Shown piece by piece: positions 23,601 through 36,600 of a stretch of DNA of 64,000 nt (position 1 is its first letter; the number at the start of each line of letters is the position of its first letter). Made by a program: the position numbers and the translations under genes. The notes below the pieces were generated by a model. That model ran no database searches, had not been told where the DNA came from, and saw nothing but the letters and a program-made list of their open reading frames with translations. Source of the DNA: Termitomyces sp. T153 (Eukaryota; Basidiomycota; Agaricomycetes; Agaricales; Lyophyllaceae); contig JACKQL020000155.1 in assembly GCA_018296165.2 (NCBI GenBank), positions 24,067 through 88,066 on the forward strand. The letters run 5' to 3'.

Positions 23601-26155
23601 GAATCAACAAGCTGGGCGGGTACCAAAATATGGATTTGAAACTCACAGAGATAGCCAGCGATGCCTCCAGGTTTGACTGTGAACAGAAGCTTTTGTTGAG
23701 GCTTGCTATTCGTCCTCGAATCATGTCGAGATGAGATATTGTTCTGTGGACAAGCCGATGAAACCGGTGGGGTTTCGCTGGGCAGAAGGATGTCCAAAAA
23801 TCCTTCGATCACGTAGAAGAGGCCTGTACAGAGGTAAAGCTACCTGCTTTCAAAAAAGTAAGTCTAGTTGCTCACCGGCATCAAGTTCTCCTGCCTTAGT
23901 CAATGTCGATCCAGCGGCAAAGAACAAGATCTCGACTTCATTGTCAAGACCACTCATATAATCTCCTGTTGAGATAGAACTGGCAGTGAGGCTTGAACTA
24001 TCATCATTGATATCAAGCAGAGATAATGAACCAAAAGGCGAACTAAGCGTCGGATCAGAAGACCGTCGAATGTCGGTAGGTAACATTGCAGGGGAAGTTT
24101 CAACAGAATCGCTTCCACTCAACGGTGGCTGCAGGAGGCCGATTGACTTAGCGATGCATGACATAACCTCCTCCCTGAGATTGAAATCATCGAATAAGGC
24201 CCCAGTTGTTCCCCTTGGGTCTTGCTCCGGAATCTTGCTACGAGGAATGCGTGGGGTATTTAAAATGCTGTAAGAACGAATATTCCGGGAAGCCTCATTC
24301 GCTGACGTCGACGGGATCAGAAGATCCCCGGCTTGCACCGTATCTCTTGGATTCCTCGCGAAAGGAGATGGCTGAGAAGGATTGCGCTTATTCCTCGGAG
24401 GAACAGCTGGTATGTCGAGATCGCCCGAGGACCTCTTTTTAGCTCTAGAAACACGATCTGAAGAATTATCTTTTGACGCCTGAGTTGAAATACCGGAGGG
24501 TTCACGAGATATGGACCGGGACGTTGGGGAATTGGTAAAACTAAAGTAGTCGCTTTCACTCTCAGATGACCTGTCATCGAAACGCTGGCGAAGGTATTGA
24601 ACACCGCCTGATTGATAAAATGAAGCTGGGAGAGGATGGCAAGCAATGTCATTGATGGCTTTCTCCGTCCGTAGGACTTCGCTGGTAAGCCCGAGATACT
24701 TATGAGCTGCATGAAAGGTAACGCGAGAAAATCTGGTCAAGATGACTGATACATCATATGAGTTATTTGGAAGAGTAAGATTCCACTTGGAATGTACCTT
24801 GTACAATGTGGCCGGTAGCCTTGGGGAAATTTTTTGTGAGGCGTCGAAAGGCCTCTGCTGGAATGACAGCCAAAGTGCTGTCTTCCGTAGCACGGGCGAC
24901 AACACCGCCACGATGCACTAGAGTTGGTTGTACGTGAGTTTGAGAGAACGAAGGCATGCGGTGCGATCCATAGCTCCCTAATGAACTTGGAGAAAGCGAG
25001 ATTCCTCTCGGTGATGACGTCGCTCTAGTAGCATGAATCGTTGAAGCTGTCGATGAGACTGAGGACTTCCGTTCATGAACTTTCAGCTTGTCAAGATCCA
25101 ACTGAGAAACATCCGAGTTTGCTCGATGTCGAAGCGACAAATCTCCCGCGAAAGGTTCACTAAGAAATTCATCATCAGTGTTTGGAAGATCTTCCAAATC
25201 TTGCCAACTCATTTTGACATCCTCGGTGAAGAGGCTCAAAATGGTGAACAAGCTGGATAATGTCCCTCCGCTCCCCACCTCATTAAGCAGCTGATAACCA
25301 TTCATGTCTTCGTGATCCCAGAGGTTCCGCTGTGACTTTGGACTACCTGTTTCAGCAAAAACCTGAACCATTCCGTCGACGACGCAGTAGAAATTTTTGT
25401 CTTGATCAAGAGACATGCTGTCTCCTGCTATTAGACGTCTAGTTTGAAGATGTCTAGCAAGTTCGTGAAAGACCTAGAAACGATAAGAAATGGATCCCCT
25501 CAACGCGGATGACTCGTACAGGCTTTTCTAACTAAAATGGATGTAAGTCGGATTCAATAGGCCGACTAGATAACACTCACGAAACCAAAGACTCGGACAG
25601 CTTGCAGGAAGTCGTCGAGGTAGTTGTGAAATGTAGGGGGTGGATCTTCAGAGATGAGACGCGTCAAATATCTTTTAATGCAAAAGCAGAGGATTAGTCA
25701 CCTGTATTAACATCTGGATGAAGTTCGTTCACATCGGGCTTGACCAGTGGAGGTTCCTTTAACTGGGTGTAGTCGTTGAGGTAGCGAAAACGAATCCAAT
25801 AGTTCAGTGCAATAGCTGAGAGGACGAATATGATGAAGAAGTTCCAGAAGTTTAACTAAATTGCAATGCAGTGGTCAACAAGGTGCTCTAAATGCAACAG
25901 CATATTCCGATTGTTTTACCGTTAAGGTCATAGAGTAGGAGAGGATGGCGTAGATGTACCGTGGCACAGTGATAGTGATCAATGCTATCAATGCCCTAGC
26001 ACAGGACAGTACCCATACTGCAACCAGGAACGTATAAATTGGACTTAATCTGTTTGCAGAATAGACGTACGGATGACCCAGAAACACGCCGACACCAGAG
26101 ACACCAAAGGATGTCTACTGCCACTTTCCAGCACAAGTACATCGACGACGTCCAT
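20655..26155 (-). CDS. NTE1: Lysophospholipase NTE1 (neuropathy target esterase homologue)
   Basis: This is an ER membrane phosphatidylcholine phospholipase B of the patatin family. The long multi-exon gene has an N-terminal membrane region ([20 protein letters not shown].. and [19 protein letters not shown]). Cyclic-nucleotide-binding-like domains follow: [26 protein letters not shown]; and [13 protein letters not shown] with [16 protein letters not shown] long Ser-rich insert sits between the first two. The C-terminal patatin domain has the oxyanion loop [16 protein letters not shown], the nucleophile elbow GTSIG (near 21845) and the catalytic DGG (near 21375). The protein ends in a basic tail after [19 protein letters not shown]. 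The start was taken at 26155 ([11 protein letters not shown]): a 54-base intron from 26070 then joins this frame to the second exon. An alternative reading through that intron lacks any ATG. Only 160 bases separate its stop from the VPS33 start. Confidence 0.92.
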
Positions 26156-26436
26156 GTTACCTCTCTGAGAAACAGAGGGTCGAGATAGCTCGTTTCAATT
26201 CTCGATGCCAGAGATTATCAACGGCATGCGGGGCGGGCGTACAACCCAAAACGCGGTCCGGTCCGGTTTTACATAATAGCCACCCTTTGTTCAGAGCTCA
26301 TATATGTTATGTACACATCGCTACAAGTTATCCATGCATATGGATTGACAGCTCGGTCGGACAGATAAGAAATACAATGTACGTTACATTACGTATCGTG
26401 CTACAAGTACCACAGACTTTCCTCTTGACCGTACTA

Positions 26437-28797
26437 CTAGAAAGTATGTTCCGTTGAGTCTTTTCCAATAGCAGATGTAGACGAAGATCCGGATGAGACA
26501 GTTGACAAGATTCTGTCAATATAGTTGGCGCCACTCCTGGGTGGAGAACTTCTGTTAAAGTACTGCGATGAGGACAAAATAAAGACGAACCATTTCTGGT
26601 GGGTCAAAACGTCGCATCCAATTTCCTTTTCCTTGCGTTGGATGAGTTCCACGTAAGCCAGCATGCCGTCTTGTTTGTAACGGGCCGCTAGTTCGGCTAT
26701 TGGGGCAAAATATAGGAATCCATTCTGAGATGCAGGAAAGGAGATACGATACCTGTCACCACAGCATTGCTGTGAAGGCCGGCCAACGAAATGAGTTGAA
26801 GAACGAAACTAGCGGAAGTACATTAGTTGAATAGCTTGCGGACGAACAATCAAATTTCTTACCCTTCCTTTGCCAGCTCCCACACGAAGTTCTTCAAGTC
26901 CGCATCTGATGGAATACTCAAGTCAGCTGTGTGCTTTACGTTGAAGAAAAGTGTTCCACCTGAGAACCCGTGTTGTGACCAGTTGAAGCTTGGGCTCAAA
27001 TTATACACGAACCACCTGATCATCGTCATGTGAAAACCCGAACTTCAATGGAAGTGAAATGAGAGACACACTTTCCGGGGTACTTCTCCCTGATCTTCCT
27101 AGCAAAGTATCTAGCTTGCTCGATGTTTGGTGACTTGGTTTCGAGCCACACGAGGTCTGCGTATGGCGCATATGTCATGGTTCGTTTGATCGCAGCCTGA
27201 AAAGGTAACTAGATGTAAGCCATGTTCGCGACCACAGAAATAGAATGAAGGACCTCAATGCCACCCGTATAGTGATAATAACCTTCACGGGTTCGTGGAA
27301 CTAGAAAATCTCAGGAAAACATACGCAAAGAGTATCTGGTGTTTTACTCACGATCGCAATCCCAGAATACAGGTTGGCCTAAGATATCGGCTGCAATAGT
27401 ACGCGCCACGTTATTTGACTGTCCATCCACTGCAGAGAGGTACGAGTTGTAAGTCTCTGTCTTGTTCGTGATGTTTGATCCGTCAATCGCCTGTTTAACA
27501 GCTGTTCGAATACAAATCAATTCAAGGGAATCTCTACGATACTTGGAACCCTTACCCTGGTTGAAAGTAACCATATCATGACCGGAAGTCCAATCCTTTT
27601 CAAGTTGATCAATCTCAGCACCAGTCGCACCCCTTGCCTCAGCTTCCGAAATAAGTTGTGCGAGCGATTTCGTGCTCTTGGTAGTTGTGCCGAGGATGAA
27701 CTCGTGGTCCGAGACGTCAATGTCAGACGAGATGAGCTTCCCAGACTCGGAATCGGTGCGAGCAATGAGGAGCATGGTCGATTTTAATATGTCCGTTTGG
27801 AACCGTGCCGAGATGAGACGTGAAACATGGGTAGAAGTTGGTACGAGGACTTTTCCTGCAAGATGACCGCACTAACAAACTATCAGGGAACCTGCGTAAA
27901 TCACAGGAGAAACCAGGACGGAAACCTTTTTACCACCGTGTAATTGATCTTCAAGATGGATGGCGGACGCTCCCTAAGGTCGACGTTGAGCTTTACTTGA
28001 AGCAGAACTTAAAAAGTCTCACCGATTCCGCGAAGAGTTTAACAAGTTTCATCACAGCAGAAAGACCTCCATGTCTGATAGTATCAAATGAGGAACGAAG
28101 TAGTATAGCCAGTTACATGCTTACCCAGTATCGGCATCCGCGATGATAGGTTTGAGATAGTCAATATATCCCAGCTTTGCTCGTTGCTCTGGAGGAGTAG
28201 CCATACGTTCATCGAAATGTTTCTTGTCATGAAGTTGTTGAGCACGAAAGATACGATGCACCTGGTTGGGGACAGTGGTATAAGGATAATCACTGTAAAG
28301 GATGCGAATGAGCACGATAATTCGTGAATACGGGCTATCACTGACCCAAGATCTGGTCCGACTTCATTGTTTCCGGTAGTGAGAACGCTAGACGCGGCCC
28401 AACCCGAAACGTATACAACGTCCTGATGACGCGCCATTTGGGTCATTTGGACCGGATCAATGGCTCCCATAGTATGTACTGGTTTGCCTTCACTAGCAGC
28501 TTTGGAAAAGGTATCATACAGCTTGTTTGCGAGTATCGTTGAGGGAAGAGGCAACACAGGCATTGATCCCTGCTTTGAAGCAACGGCAGAAGCGGAATAG
28601 GTACGCTTGATATCTTTGAACCTGGGTTGATCAAAGAACTCCTCCATTTCTTTGGTTCGTTGCTCAAAGAGAGCAGCCTCCTCATCGGCGGAAGGTTGTT
28701 GGAGAGGAAGAGAAGGCAAAACAGAGGCTGTCGAGGACATGGATCGAATGGCCTGAGAAAGACCAGTCGCCCTCAGGCCTGGTCGTATAGCGTACAT
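26437..28797 (-). CDS. Isocitrate lyase family enzyme, probably mitochondrial 2-methylisocitrate lyase
   Basis: This is a member of the PEP-mutase/isocitrate lyase superfamily. The protein begins [22 protein letters not shown], a good mitochondrial presequence. Exons then give the family core: [50 protein letters not shown], the substrate-binding IADADTGHGG, the catalytic loop [45 protein letters not shown] and a C terminus [10 protein letters not shown] with a Ser-rich end. Glyoxylate-cycle isocitrate lyase is usually peroxisomal or cytosolic. The presequence and the [11 protein letters not shown] loop after KVLVP favour 2-methylisocitrate lyase of the propionate-degrading methylcitrate cycle. 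Both enzymes share KKCGH, so the substrate cannot be decided by eye. Several introns of about 55-80 bases interrupt the gene. Confidence 0.88.
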
Positions 28798-29727
28798 AGC
28801 GAACGTGCTGGTGAAGAGTCCACAATGTCAAAAGCGCTTTTTTGAGTCTTTGGCCGGCTATCCTGACCGGTAATTTGATGCCGGAAGAAAACACGGATAT
28901 ACGCGGCTTTTTTATGTAATCGAAGCCGCGCAGTGAGACACAGTCGGCTTTTCGCCATACCAACGAACTTGAATGAACCAGAGGCTCTCTACGCCCATGT
29001 ACGCTGGCGATGGCTTGGTCGAGTCTGTTCCATGGTTTAAGTCATCGCCTCTTCGCAGGCGACCTCGAGTAATACGGGTGCTACTGTATCCATCGGACTG
29101 TCTCGGGAATGGTCGGACTGCTGATGACGCGTGACCGCGCTGTGCATTGTTCAGAGTTCTGTAAAGTAGGCGCGAATGATCACTGTTTACTGATACCTCT
29201 CGGCTTGTTCAACGCTCAACAGTTAGGCATTAGGTCGTATAAGGCTATATAGCTTTTTGTCTGTTCTCTTACCATGATAATTCTGCCAGCGTTTGTCGTC
29301 AGTTTGCAGTAACGGCTCTTGCAACGCTTGAGTGAGGAAGCGTCACTCGCATACCTAGCATGTGGCGACAAGTATACGTTTCAGACCCTTCCTTTCACGG
29401 AGAGATCGGTACGCCCGCAATCAACAAACCAAAGTTAATGTCTCAGTTTCAGGAAGCATGTCGGCTCTACATTACCCTCTAACGTTGTCACGTTAATAAA
29501 CGAGTATCAGTGCGTAATTCAACCTTGTCTATCTACGTGACCTGCGGTCAAAATTATGGATTCGAATGATTGAAGTTGTAACGCCGCTCAATAAGTGTAA
29601 ATGAGTACTATAAGTAATGAAGTGAATTCGAAGGGAGAATGGTGAGTCTGTCTATTGTAGAGGAAAAAATATCTATTCAGAAATGTCTTTTGAATGTGAA
29701 CGCATCTAAATCGCGCAGTCTGAATGG
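28798..29727. other. Intergenic, promoter side of the lyase gene
   Basis: About 930 bases without a supportable gene. It should contain the promoter of the isocitrate lyase family gene and the 3' flank of the next gene. I saw no repeat or RNA gene. Confidence 0.45.
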
Positions 29728-30705
29728 TTAAATAATCCTTAGAGCGCGGGACTTTGGCGAATAAAAACATACAACCGCTAGCGCCACAGTTGCGAGGGTG
29801 ATCGGGAGAGACACTGCGACGACTACAGCCGTAGACATTGTGGATACGATCTCCATAGCTTGGGTATGAACATGGGACGCAAAGGATGGCTTATTGCTGG
29901 ACTGTGTGTGAAATCGTGTGTTAGGCCGAACATCCTTCCACATTTGCAGGCCTCGTTCATAGGCGAAAGACAGACCGAGATCTCGGTTAGCGCGACGAAG
30001 AGCGATTGGTCCAGATTCGCTGTCGAGGGAAATGGTCTGGTGGTCGGGGACGATGACGATGGGTGTAGGGATGTCGAGAATTATTTTCATCCCTCGCAAC
30101 AAACAGTATGAACTCGTAGGTGGCGGTCGTTGTTCATATACACGGCAACCATGGTCTTTCAAGGCCACAGTAACGACGTCCCATATGGACCGGATAGAGC
30201 ACCGGCAATATATGAGGCGTGAGGATTCCAAAGAAAGGTACAATTCGAGCCAGGTAGAACATTCGGGGAAGGCTTTTTTCTGATCCCAGAGATCACAATA
30301 CTCCAAAGCGTGTCGATACTCCGTTTGGCAGTCATCAACCTTATTCCAATTTCCTCTACACGAACACGCGCCGGAAAAATGCTCCCAACCCCAGATATCG
30401 GGACCATATACTTCTTGATTATATGAAAGGCAATCCTGGCAAAGAAGTATGCGAAGAGAGGCTTCGTAACGGGCGAGTGCACGTGTCGAGCGCCTAAAGA
30501 GATGGGTCGTGACAGTAGGAAGAAGATGAAGACGAATCATGAGGAGTATTTCCGTGGGTAAGACAATTTTTAATGGTGTTGTGCGAAGTGTTCCATTGAA
30601 AGCGTGCTGGAGGATGGCATCAAAAGTACGAAGTTCTGGAGAAAGATATGCAAGCGAAGTATGCATGAGAATTGACCTCGATGTGCTGATCCTGGGTTCA
30701 GTCAT
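29728..30705 (-). CDS. Hypothetical protein with C-terminal transmembrane anchor (325 aa)
   Basis: One uninterrupted frame of 325 codons starts at an ATG. I do not recognise a family. After a Ser/Thr-containing N terminus comes a hydrophobic LPTEILLMIRLHLLP segment that resembles the first helix of an F-box. A Cys-rich middle follows (ILLCQDCLSYN, HFSGACSCRGNW, RLIYCRCSIRSIWDVV) that could bind a metal. The last 40 residues hold one clear hydrophobic span (STAVVVAVSLPITLATVALAVVCFY) followed by basic residues, as in a tail-anchored or single-pass membrane protein. Such F-box-like, Cys-containing orphan proteins are numerous in agaricomycete genomes. Function is unknown. Confidence 0.6.
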   Translation of the reverse strand: MTEPRISTSRSILMHTSLAYLSPELRTFDAILQHAFNGTLRTTPLKIVLPTEILLMIRLHLLPTVTTHLFRRSTRALARYEASLRILLCQDCLSYNQEVYGPDIWGWEHFSGACSCRGNWNKVDDCQTEYRHALEYCDLWDQKKAFPECSTWLELYLSLESSRLIYCRCSIRSIWDVVTVALKDHGCRVYEQRPPPTSSYCLLRGMKIILDIPTPIVIVPDHQTISLDSESGPIALRRANRDLGLSFAYERGLQMWKDVRPNTRFHTQSSNKPSFASHVHTQAMEIVSTMSTAVVVAVSLPITLATVALAVVCFYSPKSRALRII

Positions 30706-32317
30706 GCTGCCAATACATTGGAGGAATTCACAGCAGCAAAGGATTTAAGGATCAGTTCTTGCAGTTGGTTTATAGTTCTGAATAATCACGGATGAAAATG
30801 GGTTTGCTGGAATTGACGTGACGTGCACCTGTAGTACAAAGCGGCTCAGAACAATTGTTGCGAGGGAGTCATAAGTAGTAGAGCCATGAAATGAGTTCGC
30901 ACGTCGTGGCATTTATAATGGCGTCTGCTTCGGTAATACGGCAGGCGTCAGGAAAAGGAAGGCGTGCCCGAAATGACTTCTTCGCGAGAAGACCATGGAC
31001 AACCAACTGGAGAGCGTAGTGAGGAACAGGTATTCAGTAAAAAGCAGTATATTATTGCATGCAGCGTTAGAAAACATGCAATGTAGCGGGTGGAGGAAAT
31101 GAGGTGAATGGAAATTCAGGTCAGGTTATGTATATGATCAGGGTATTTCCCAAAGGTAAGGCTCTGAAAAGTCCGCGGCATGGAACTCATGAAGAACATA
31201 AGAAGCGGGGCGGCTTTTCTGTCAAAAACGCTTTTTTGTTGAAGGAATCTGATGAGTCGTCGACGTTGAATCAAGATGCAATCTCCTTGGAGATCACTGT
31301 ACTCCGAGGAAATTGATCTAAAGCAAACTCCAGCATCGGCGCCATGTAAGGACCACCCCCAAACCATATGCGATTTAGCACTAGTAGTAGAAGGTTGTAT
31401 ACTTGGACAATTCACAGCTCGGATGTGAAAGACCACGAGTAAATCTCTGTTATCTAAGTCGGGGTAGGGTTACCAGGTTGTACCTACGTTTTCAATGTCT
31501 ACCTCTCGATAAAAAAGATGGATCATGAGGAGACGAGGAGCAACCATATTAATGTCGTCTATGACAATGCTACAGGGGAGTCTGCGTCACCATTGCGCTA
31601 CGTACTCAGCCAATTTTGTTGAGCGATAGTAGGTTCTTTGCGAAGGAAAATCTGGATAACAGAGTGACATCGAAGGGGGCATCTGTGGCTGAGTTTACGA
31701 GTAAATTCATAGGTAGAACATCTAGATTGCTCATCGCACGAAGAGGCATAGAACACAAGGCGGCAGATCCTTGACATGAGGTTCACTACTTACTTGGTGA
31801 GTCTCTGTGAGTTTCTTGCACAGTGAGGTAGGCAGAGTCCGACTAGGTTGATCCAATTATAACACAAGTCGAGGGCCCAGGCAAGCTCTGTAAAGACACG
31901 AAAATACTCGTTTAGAATATTTTTCTTGCCTTCTACTATTCGATGAATGGATATAGACTGAGTTGGTAGACACACTTATCAAGATGTCTCTATCAGAAAT
32001 ATCCACGGTCCAGATACTGACAAGACAGCCACGAGTCAAAAGTAGAGCGGAGCTCCGTCTGCTAATTTGAAGAACTTGAGGTGTTTCTAAAGATGCTGAA
32101 GGCCTTGAACGTTACGGTGCCGATCACGGCAACAGGATCAGCAAATAGCAAATATCAGCAATTGGACAAATACAGACTCGGGTTCTACCTTTGCCGGAGA
32201 GGTTATTTCAAGGCAAACCAAACTGAGGATATCTATGACCCTTCAATTGCTACTCTGGCCCCGCCTCTGCAGTTTACATTTCTTATCATATTGTGCTAAG
32301 TCTTAGGATACTGCAAA
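30706..32317. other. Gene-poor stretch
   Basis: About 1.6 kb with only short, unrelated open frames on both strands, none with a recognisable motif or coherent splicing. It may be degenerate sequence. Confidence 0.45.
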
Positions 32318-32717
32318 ATGCTTTCGCGGCTGGTGAATATGAGTGGGATCGCATTGCCACCGTTGCGTGACTGGGAGGTGCATTTTGACACCCAAGGAGA
32401 GCAAAGATCATCTTCGACAGCAGGAACTGTACTGGTATGCGTCAATGTTTCTTGTCGAAGCAACTTCGCTGAGAGAACTGTTCTTGTAGGTGATCGATCT
32501 AAAAGCGCTGCGTTCGCTCATGCCCTCTCTCCCGGAACATGCCCTACAAGATTTCGCCACGGAATGTGTCGCCCCAGCGTGCCATAGTCTCCGGAGCATC
32601 GTCAAGAGTGATTTCGATCGCGTTGTAGAGGTCTTGTCTGGTTTGGAGCTCAAGCGGGAACGTAATTCGGAGGATGACGCTCCTAACAGTATCTCCGAAG
32701 TCAGTTATTCTCCTTAA
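32318..32717 (+). CDS. Possible small two-exon gene, 114 aa, unknown
   Basis: Exon 1 is 32318-32434 and exon 2 is 32490-32717, both phase 0, with a GTATGC donor and a TTGTAG acceptor bounding a 55-base intron. The product is mostly helical and acidic/basic mixed (VIDLKALRSLMPSLPEHALQ, SLRSIVKSDFDRVVEVLSGL). It ends in a charged tail and a stop at 32715-32717. No family is recognised. The intron size and splice sites match the neighbouring real genes, which is the main support. An extra 5' exon is possible. Confidence 0.4.
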
Positions 32718-33644
32718 TTCGGACAATAATCGGTTGACTTACTTTTATCAACAAGGTTATAGACATCTCTACTGCTTGCCCACTTAATCTTGTCTCTTTA
32801 ACTTCTCAAAACGTTGTTCCTAGCTCCTCTCATCATGGAGATATCTCAGGGCAGCACTCAAATGTCGTAAGTATTCAATCCAAGGAACATCTACGCTCAA
32901 TTCAATCATATTTTGTTTACTTAGACACTTGATTCTACACAGGAGCTTGATCCGTGTCGTCCAAATTTCACGATCCCTACAATCCTTGTTTCTCCGTGTG
33001 CACCGTCAGAACATCACATGGCTTCTCGTGTCCCTATCCAAAACAGCGCATTTGGTGATCAACTTACGGTCCCTAGCTACCCTGCCTTCAATCAGATATT
33101 CCCTCCGATGGTACTTCCTCGACAACCATTGCAAGCACTACTACAAAGTTGGACGTGGCAGTCGGGACACTGGCAAGCCACGCTACCATCCATACATGAG
33201 CAGGAATCGAGGGGCTTGTTCTCACGAGCTCTGAAACGAAAAAGAGCACGTCGTATACGTATGCGTCAGTGAAATCCGCGTAAGCACGTGAGGATATTCT
33301 TTAGCTTCGCTTTAGCATCGATGATGTTTATGACTTTATGGGACTTTTAGAAAGCTCTTTAGCTGGGCTTTCGAACTGAATACCTGTATTGCTAGCTACA
33401 TGAACATTTGATCTAGAAAAGGTCACAATGTCATTGTAATATAATCCAACATCATTGAGGGAAATTCTGCCCAAGGGTCTGACACGTGCGCTCTTAAGAG
33501 TGACGTTAGCAAACGTGTACCATGTTTGAGTTCTCATTCTAGTTCCGAATCAGCACGCTCTTTTTTCATTCTGAGAATCCTCTCTCTCGCTTGTATTTCC
33601 ACTCTTAACAGTGGTTTAAGGGACGTTCTCCTTATCCTGCATTC
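32718..33644. other. Upstream region of the SMP-domain gene, with an ambiguous small frame
   Basis: An 84-codon frame from an ATG at 33018 to 33272 (PAFNQIFPPMVLPRQPLQ ... KRKRARRIRMRQ) has a Pro/Gln-rich body and a basic end. A start-like exon at 32834 does not join it in phase, so no gene is called. The last 80 bases before 33645 are pyrimidine-rich, as in fungal promoters. Confidence 0.4.
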
Positions 33645-36600
33645 ATGACTTTCAAAGCTCTGTTGTACGCCTATGTCCTCGGAGGAATCACGTTTATCCC
33701 TCTTGTACTCGCTGGGATCATTTTCTTCACCGTCTATACCTCTGTTCCAGTGGAAGATGCCAACGTAACGAAGAAGCGCAATGCAAACCTTGAGCCCCAG
33801 AGTGGTGAAGCGGGTGGCACGACCTCAGACAATGAAGACGCCCTAATTCCTATGGTCGAGACCGATGACACCCCACGTACTCGCAAGGGGTGGCTTACCA
33901 TGCGGCGTACATTTGAGGAGATCAATTCTGATGGAGGTTACGTGACGATTATGCGCTCGTTTCTCGACGGACGATCGAAGGATCCGAAGCGCTCACGGCC
34001 AAAGGACATGTGGTATGTCGTCTTGAAAGGCAAGGTACTTTACCTCTATGAGGATGAGGAGATGACGGAATGTGAGGCGGCAATTGAGTTGGGTGGACAT
34101 CAAGTCGTCATCCATCCAGAGGGACTTCTTGATGGTGAACTATTCGCGAAGCGAAACGCAATATGTCTCAAACCGAAGAAAGAGAAAGAGGATCATATGC
34201 CGAGCGTGACAAAAGAGATGATGCTGGGTGAAGACGATGTTGAGAAAGTGGAAAAGAAGAGCATAAGCCCGAAACGGCAGGAGAAAGGCCGGAATAAGGT
34301 ACTAGAAGTCGAGAAGGCAAAGCAGGCTGCTAGAGAAGAGGCTCTCAACCCTACCACTCCATGGTTCATGTTCGTACGCTCGTGTATAGAGATGGAGGAT
34401 TGGTATCTGGCTCTCATCCACGCGTCCACCGAGCCCAGCAAAACACCTACGTTGGCTCCGTTGCAGCCAGTGTTCCTGCCCGCAGATATGCATCATCTTG
34501 TCTCGACTTTGGACGAGCAACCCGATGTCATCCCTACGCGGTGGCTAAATGCGCTCATCGGGCGTGTGTTCTTCAGTTATTATCGGACTCACAGGCTAGA
34601 ACATTACATCATTGGTCGCTTGATGCACAAGCTATCGAAAGTCAAGAAACCAACTTTTTTGACTGATGTCGCTGTCACCAAGGTATCTGTCGGTAACAAA
34701 CCCCCAACTCTCAGCAAACCTATGCTGAAGGAGCTCACTAAAGAGGGAGATGCATCCATGGAGGTCCACTTTCACTATAAGGGAGAATTCCGGATAACCA
34801 TTCAGGCGACGGCAAATATCAACATCGGAAAGTCCTACACGGTCAAACTGGTTCTTGCTGCCGTGCTTAAGGAGCTTGAGGGCAATCTCCTGATTAAGAT
34901 CAAACGACCTCCCAGCAGCCGCATCTGGTATGCATTCACACAAGCGCCACGGATGGTATTGGAGGTGGAACCTATCGTCAGTGATCGGCAGCTTACTTGG
35001 AGCATGATCTTGAGTACTATAGAAACAAAGTTGAAAGAGATTGTATGTCCAGATGTTTACGGCTTTGACTTCATTTCTCATGATTTCATTCAGGTATATG
35101 AGTCCGTCGTTTTGCCTAACATGGACGATATAACATTTTTCGATAGCTCAAAATTCGCACGCCGTGGCGGAATATGGCCAGACGCATCGAGACACGAAAT
35201 GCCGACTGCTCCCCTTTATAATGCCGTTGTTGCTGACACCCAGTCAATTGTGTCTGAAACTACACCAGATCATGCTGTGCCCATTGTCGAGGAGACAACC
35301 CCTAAAGTTGCCCATTCTACAGAAGAGTTAACCGTCGCTGTCGAACCCGGTGTGTCACCATCACCGCCTCCACTGGCTGAGACGAACAGCGCACCAGTAG
35401 TAGAAACTTCCTATCCTCGTCCGACAGAAAAACGACGGCGTTCGTGGTTCTCGGGTGTTAGAAGTGAAGAGGAGTCGACTTCTCGTAAAGGAATCTTCCT
35501 TAATCCCGACGACGAAGAGATTGACGACGATCTGCAGCGCGGCCGCTCAAAAGATTCCGATAAGGGCAGCATCGCGTCCTTTAGGTCGCGGTCGACGCCT
35601 CAGAATTCGGATTACCTGGGTGGTCGGAGTCGTGATACGACACCAGAAACTGATGATACCTCGGCTCGTAATGCCTATCTTATGCCACAAGTGAACCGGC
35701 GATCTTCCTCTCAGCACTCCTCCCATCGTGAGCACACCAAATCACCATCTACGGACTCATCGAAGAGTACTCCTGATTTGGAGACTTCCACGCCCAAGAA
35801 AACGTCTACTATCAACCCTAACAGTGCGGCCTCCTTTTTCACAACATTGAAATCCCGTGCTGGAGACAAGCAAGCTCTCAGTAACACGGCCAAGGAGGCA
35901 ATGCGTAAATGGGGTGTTAACTGGGGAGCTAAGAAGGAATCTAACAGCGGAGACGTCTCGGATCATGGTTCAATTGGGTCAACAATCAGCGCACGCTTAC
36001 GACCTGACACTACTTTCAGTGTGGCGAACAAGGCCCGTGCAAGCTATGCAGAGGTACGAGCAGCTGTGGCAGAAAGAAAAGGTCGGACTATTGGTGCAAA
36101 CAATGATGGGGCAGATTGCACTCAGTCTTCGTTATCTTCGACATTACCCGTATCCATCCCGGATAGCTCGCGGGGCAAAGCTCGCTCAATAAGCAATCCT
36201 CTGTCAGGATCTGAGCCCATGCCTCTAGATACTGAGCCCGCTGGTCCATCATCGTTTCCCGAGAGCGTTACGTTATCAACGTCCGCAGATTCTACCGGCT
36301 CTTCCTCTTATAAACATCTCTCTGCAGTGTCACGCAGGTCGTCAGTCTCGGCAACCGAAGCTGAAGGTGCCTCGCCGATTCTACCGTCAAAACCTATACA
36401 CGTTGTCCAGCCCACTGCCAAGACTATGACTATACCTGGCATTCATGCCAGCCACCGTGGTGAGATCATGTCCATGGGCTACGTCGCACCACCGCAACCA
36501 CCTGTAATGACGTCCGATGGCAAATCCTCAATCTACCGCCTCTTTAAAACCTCCACTGGGTCAAATCCAGGATCCTCTGGATCGGCTCGGCCACCATCGC

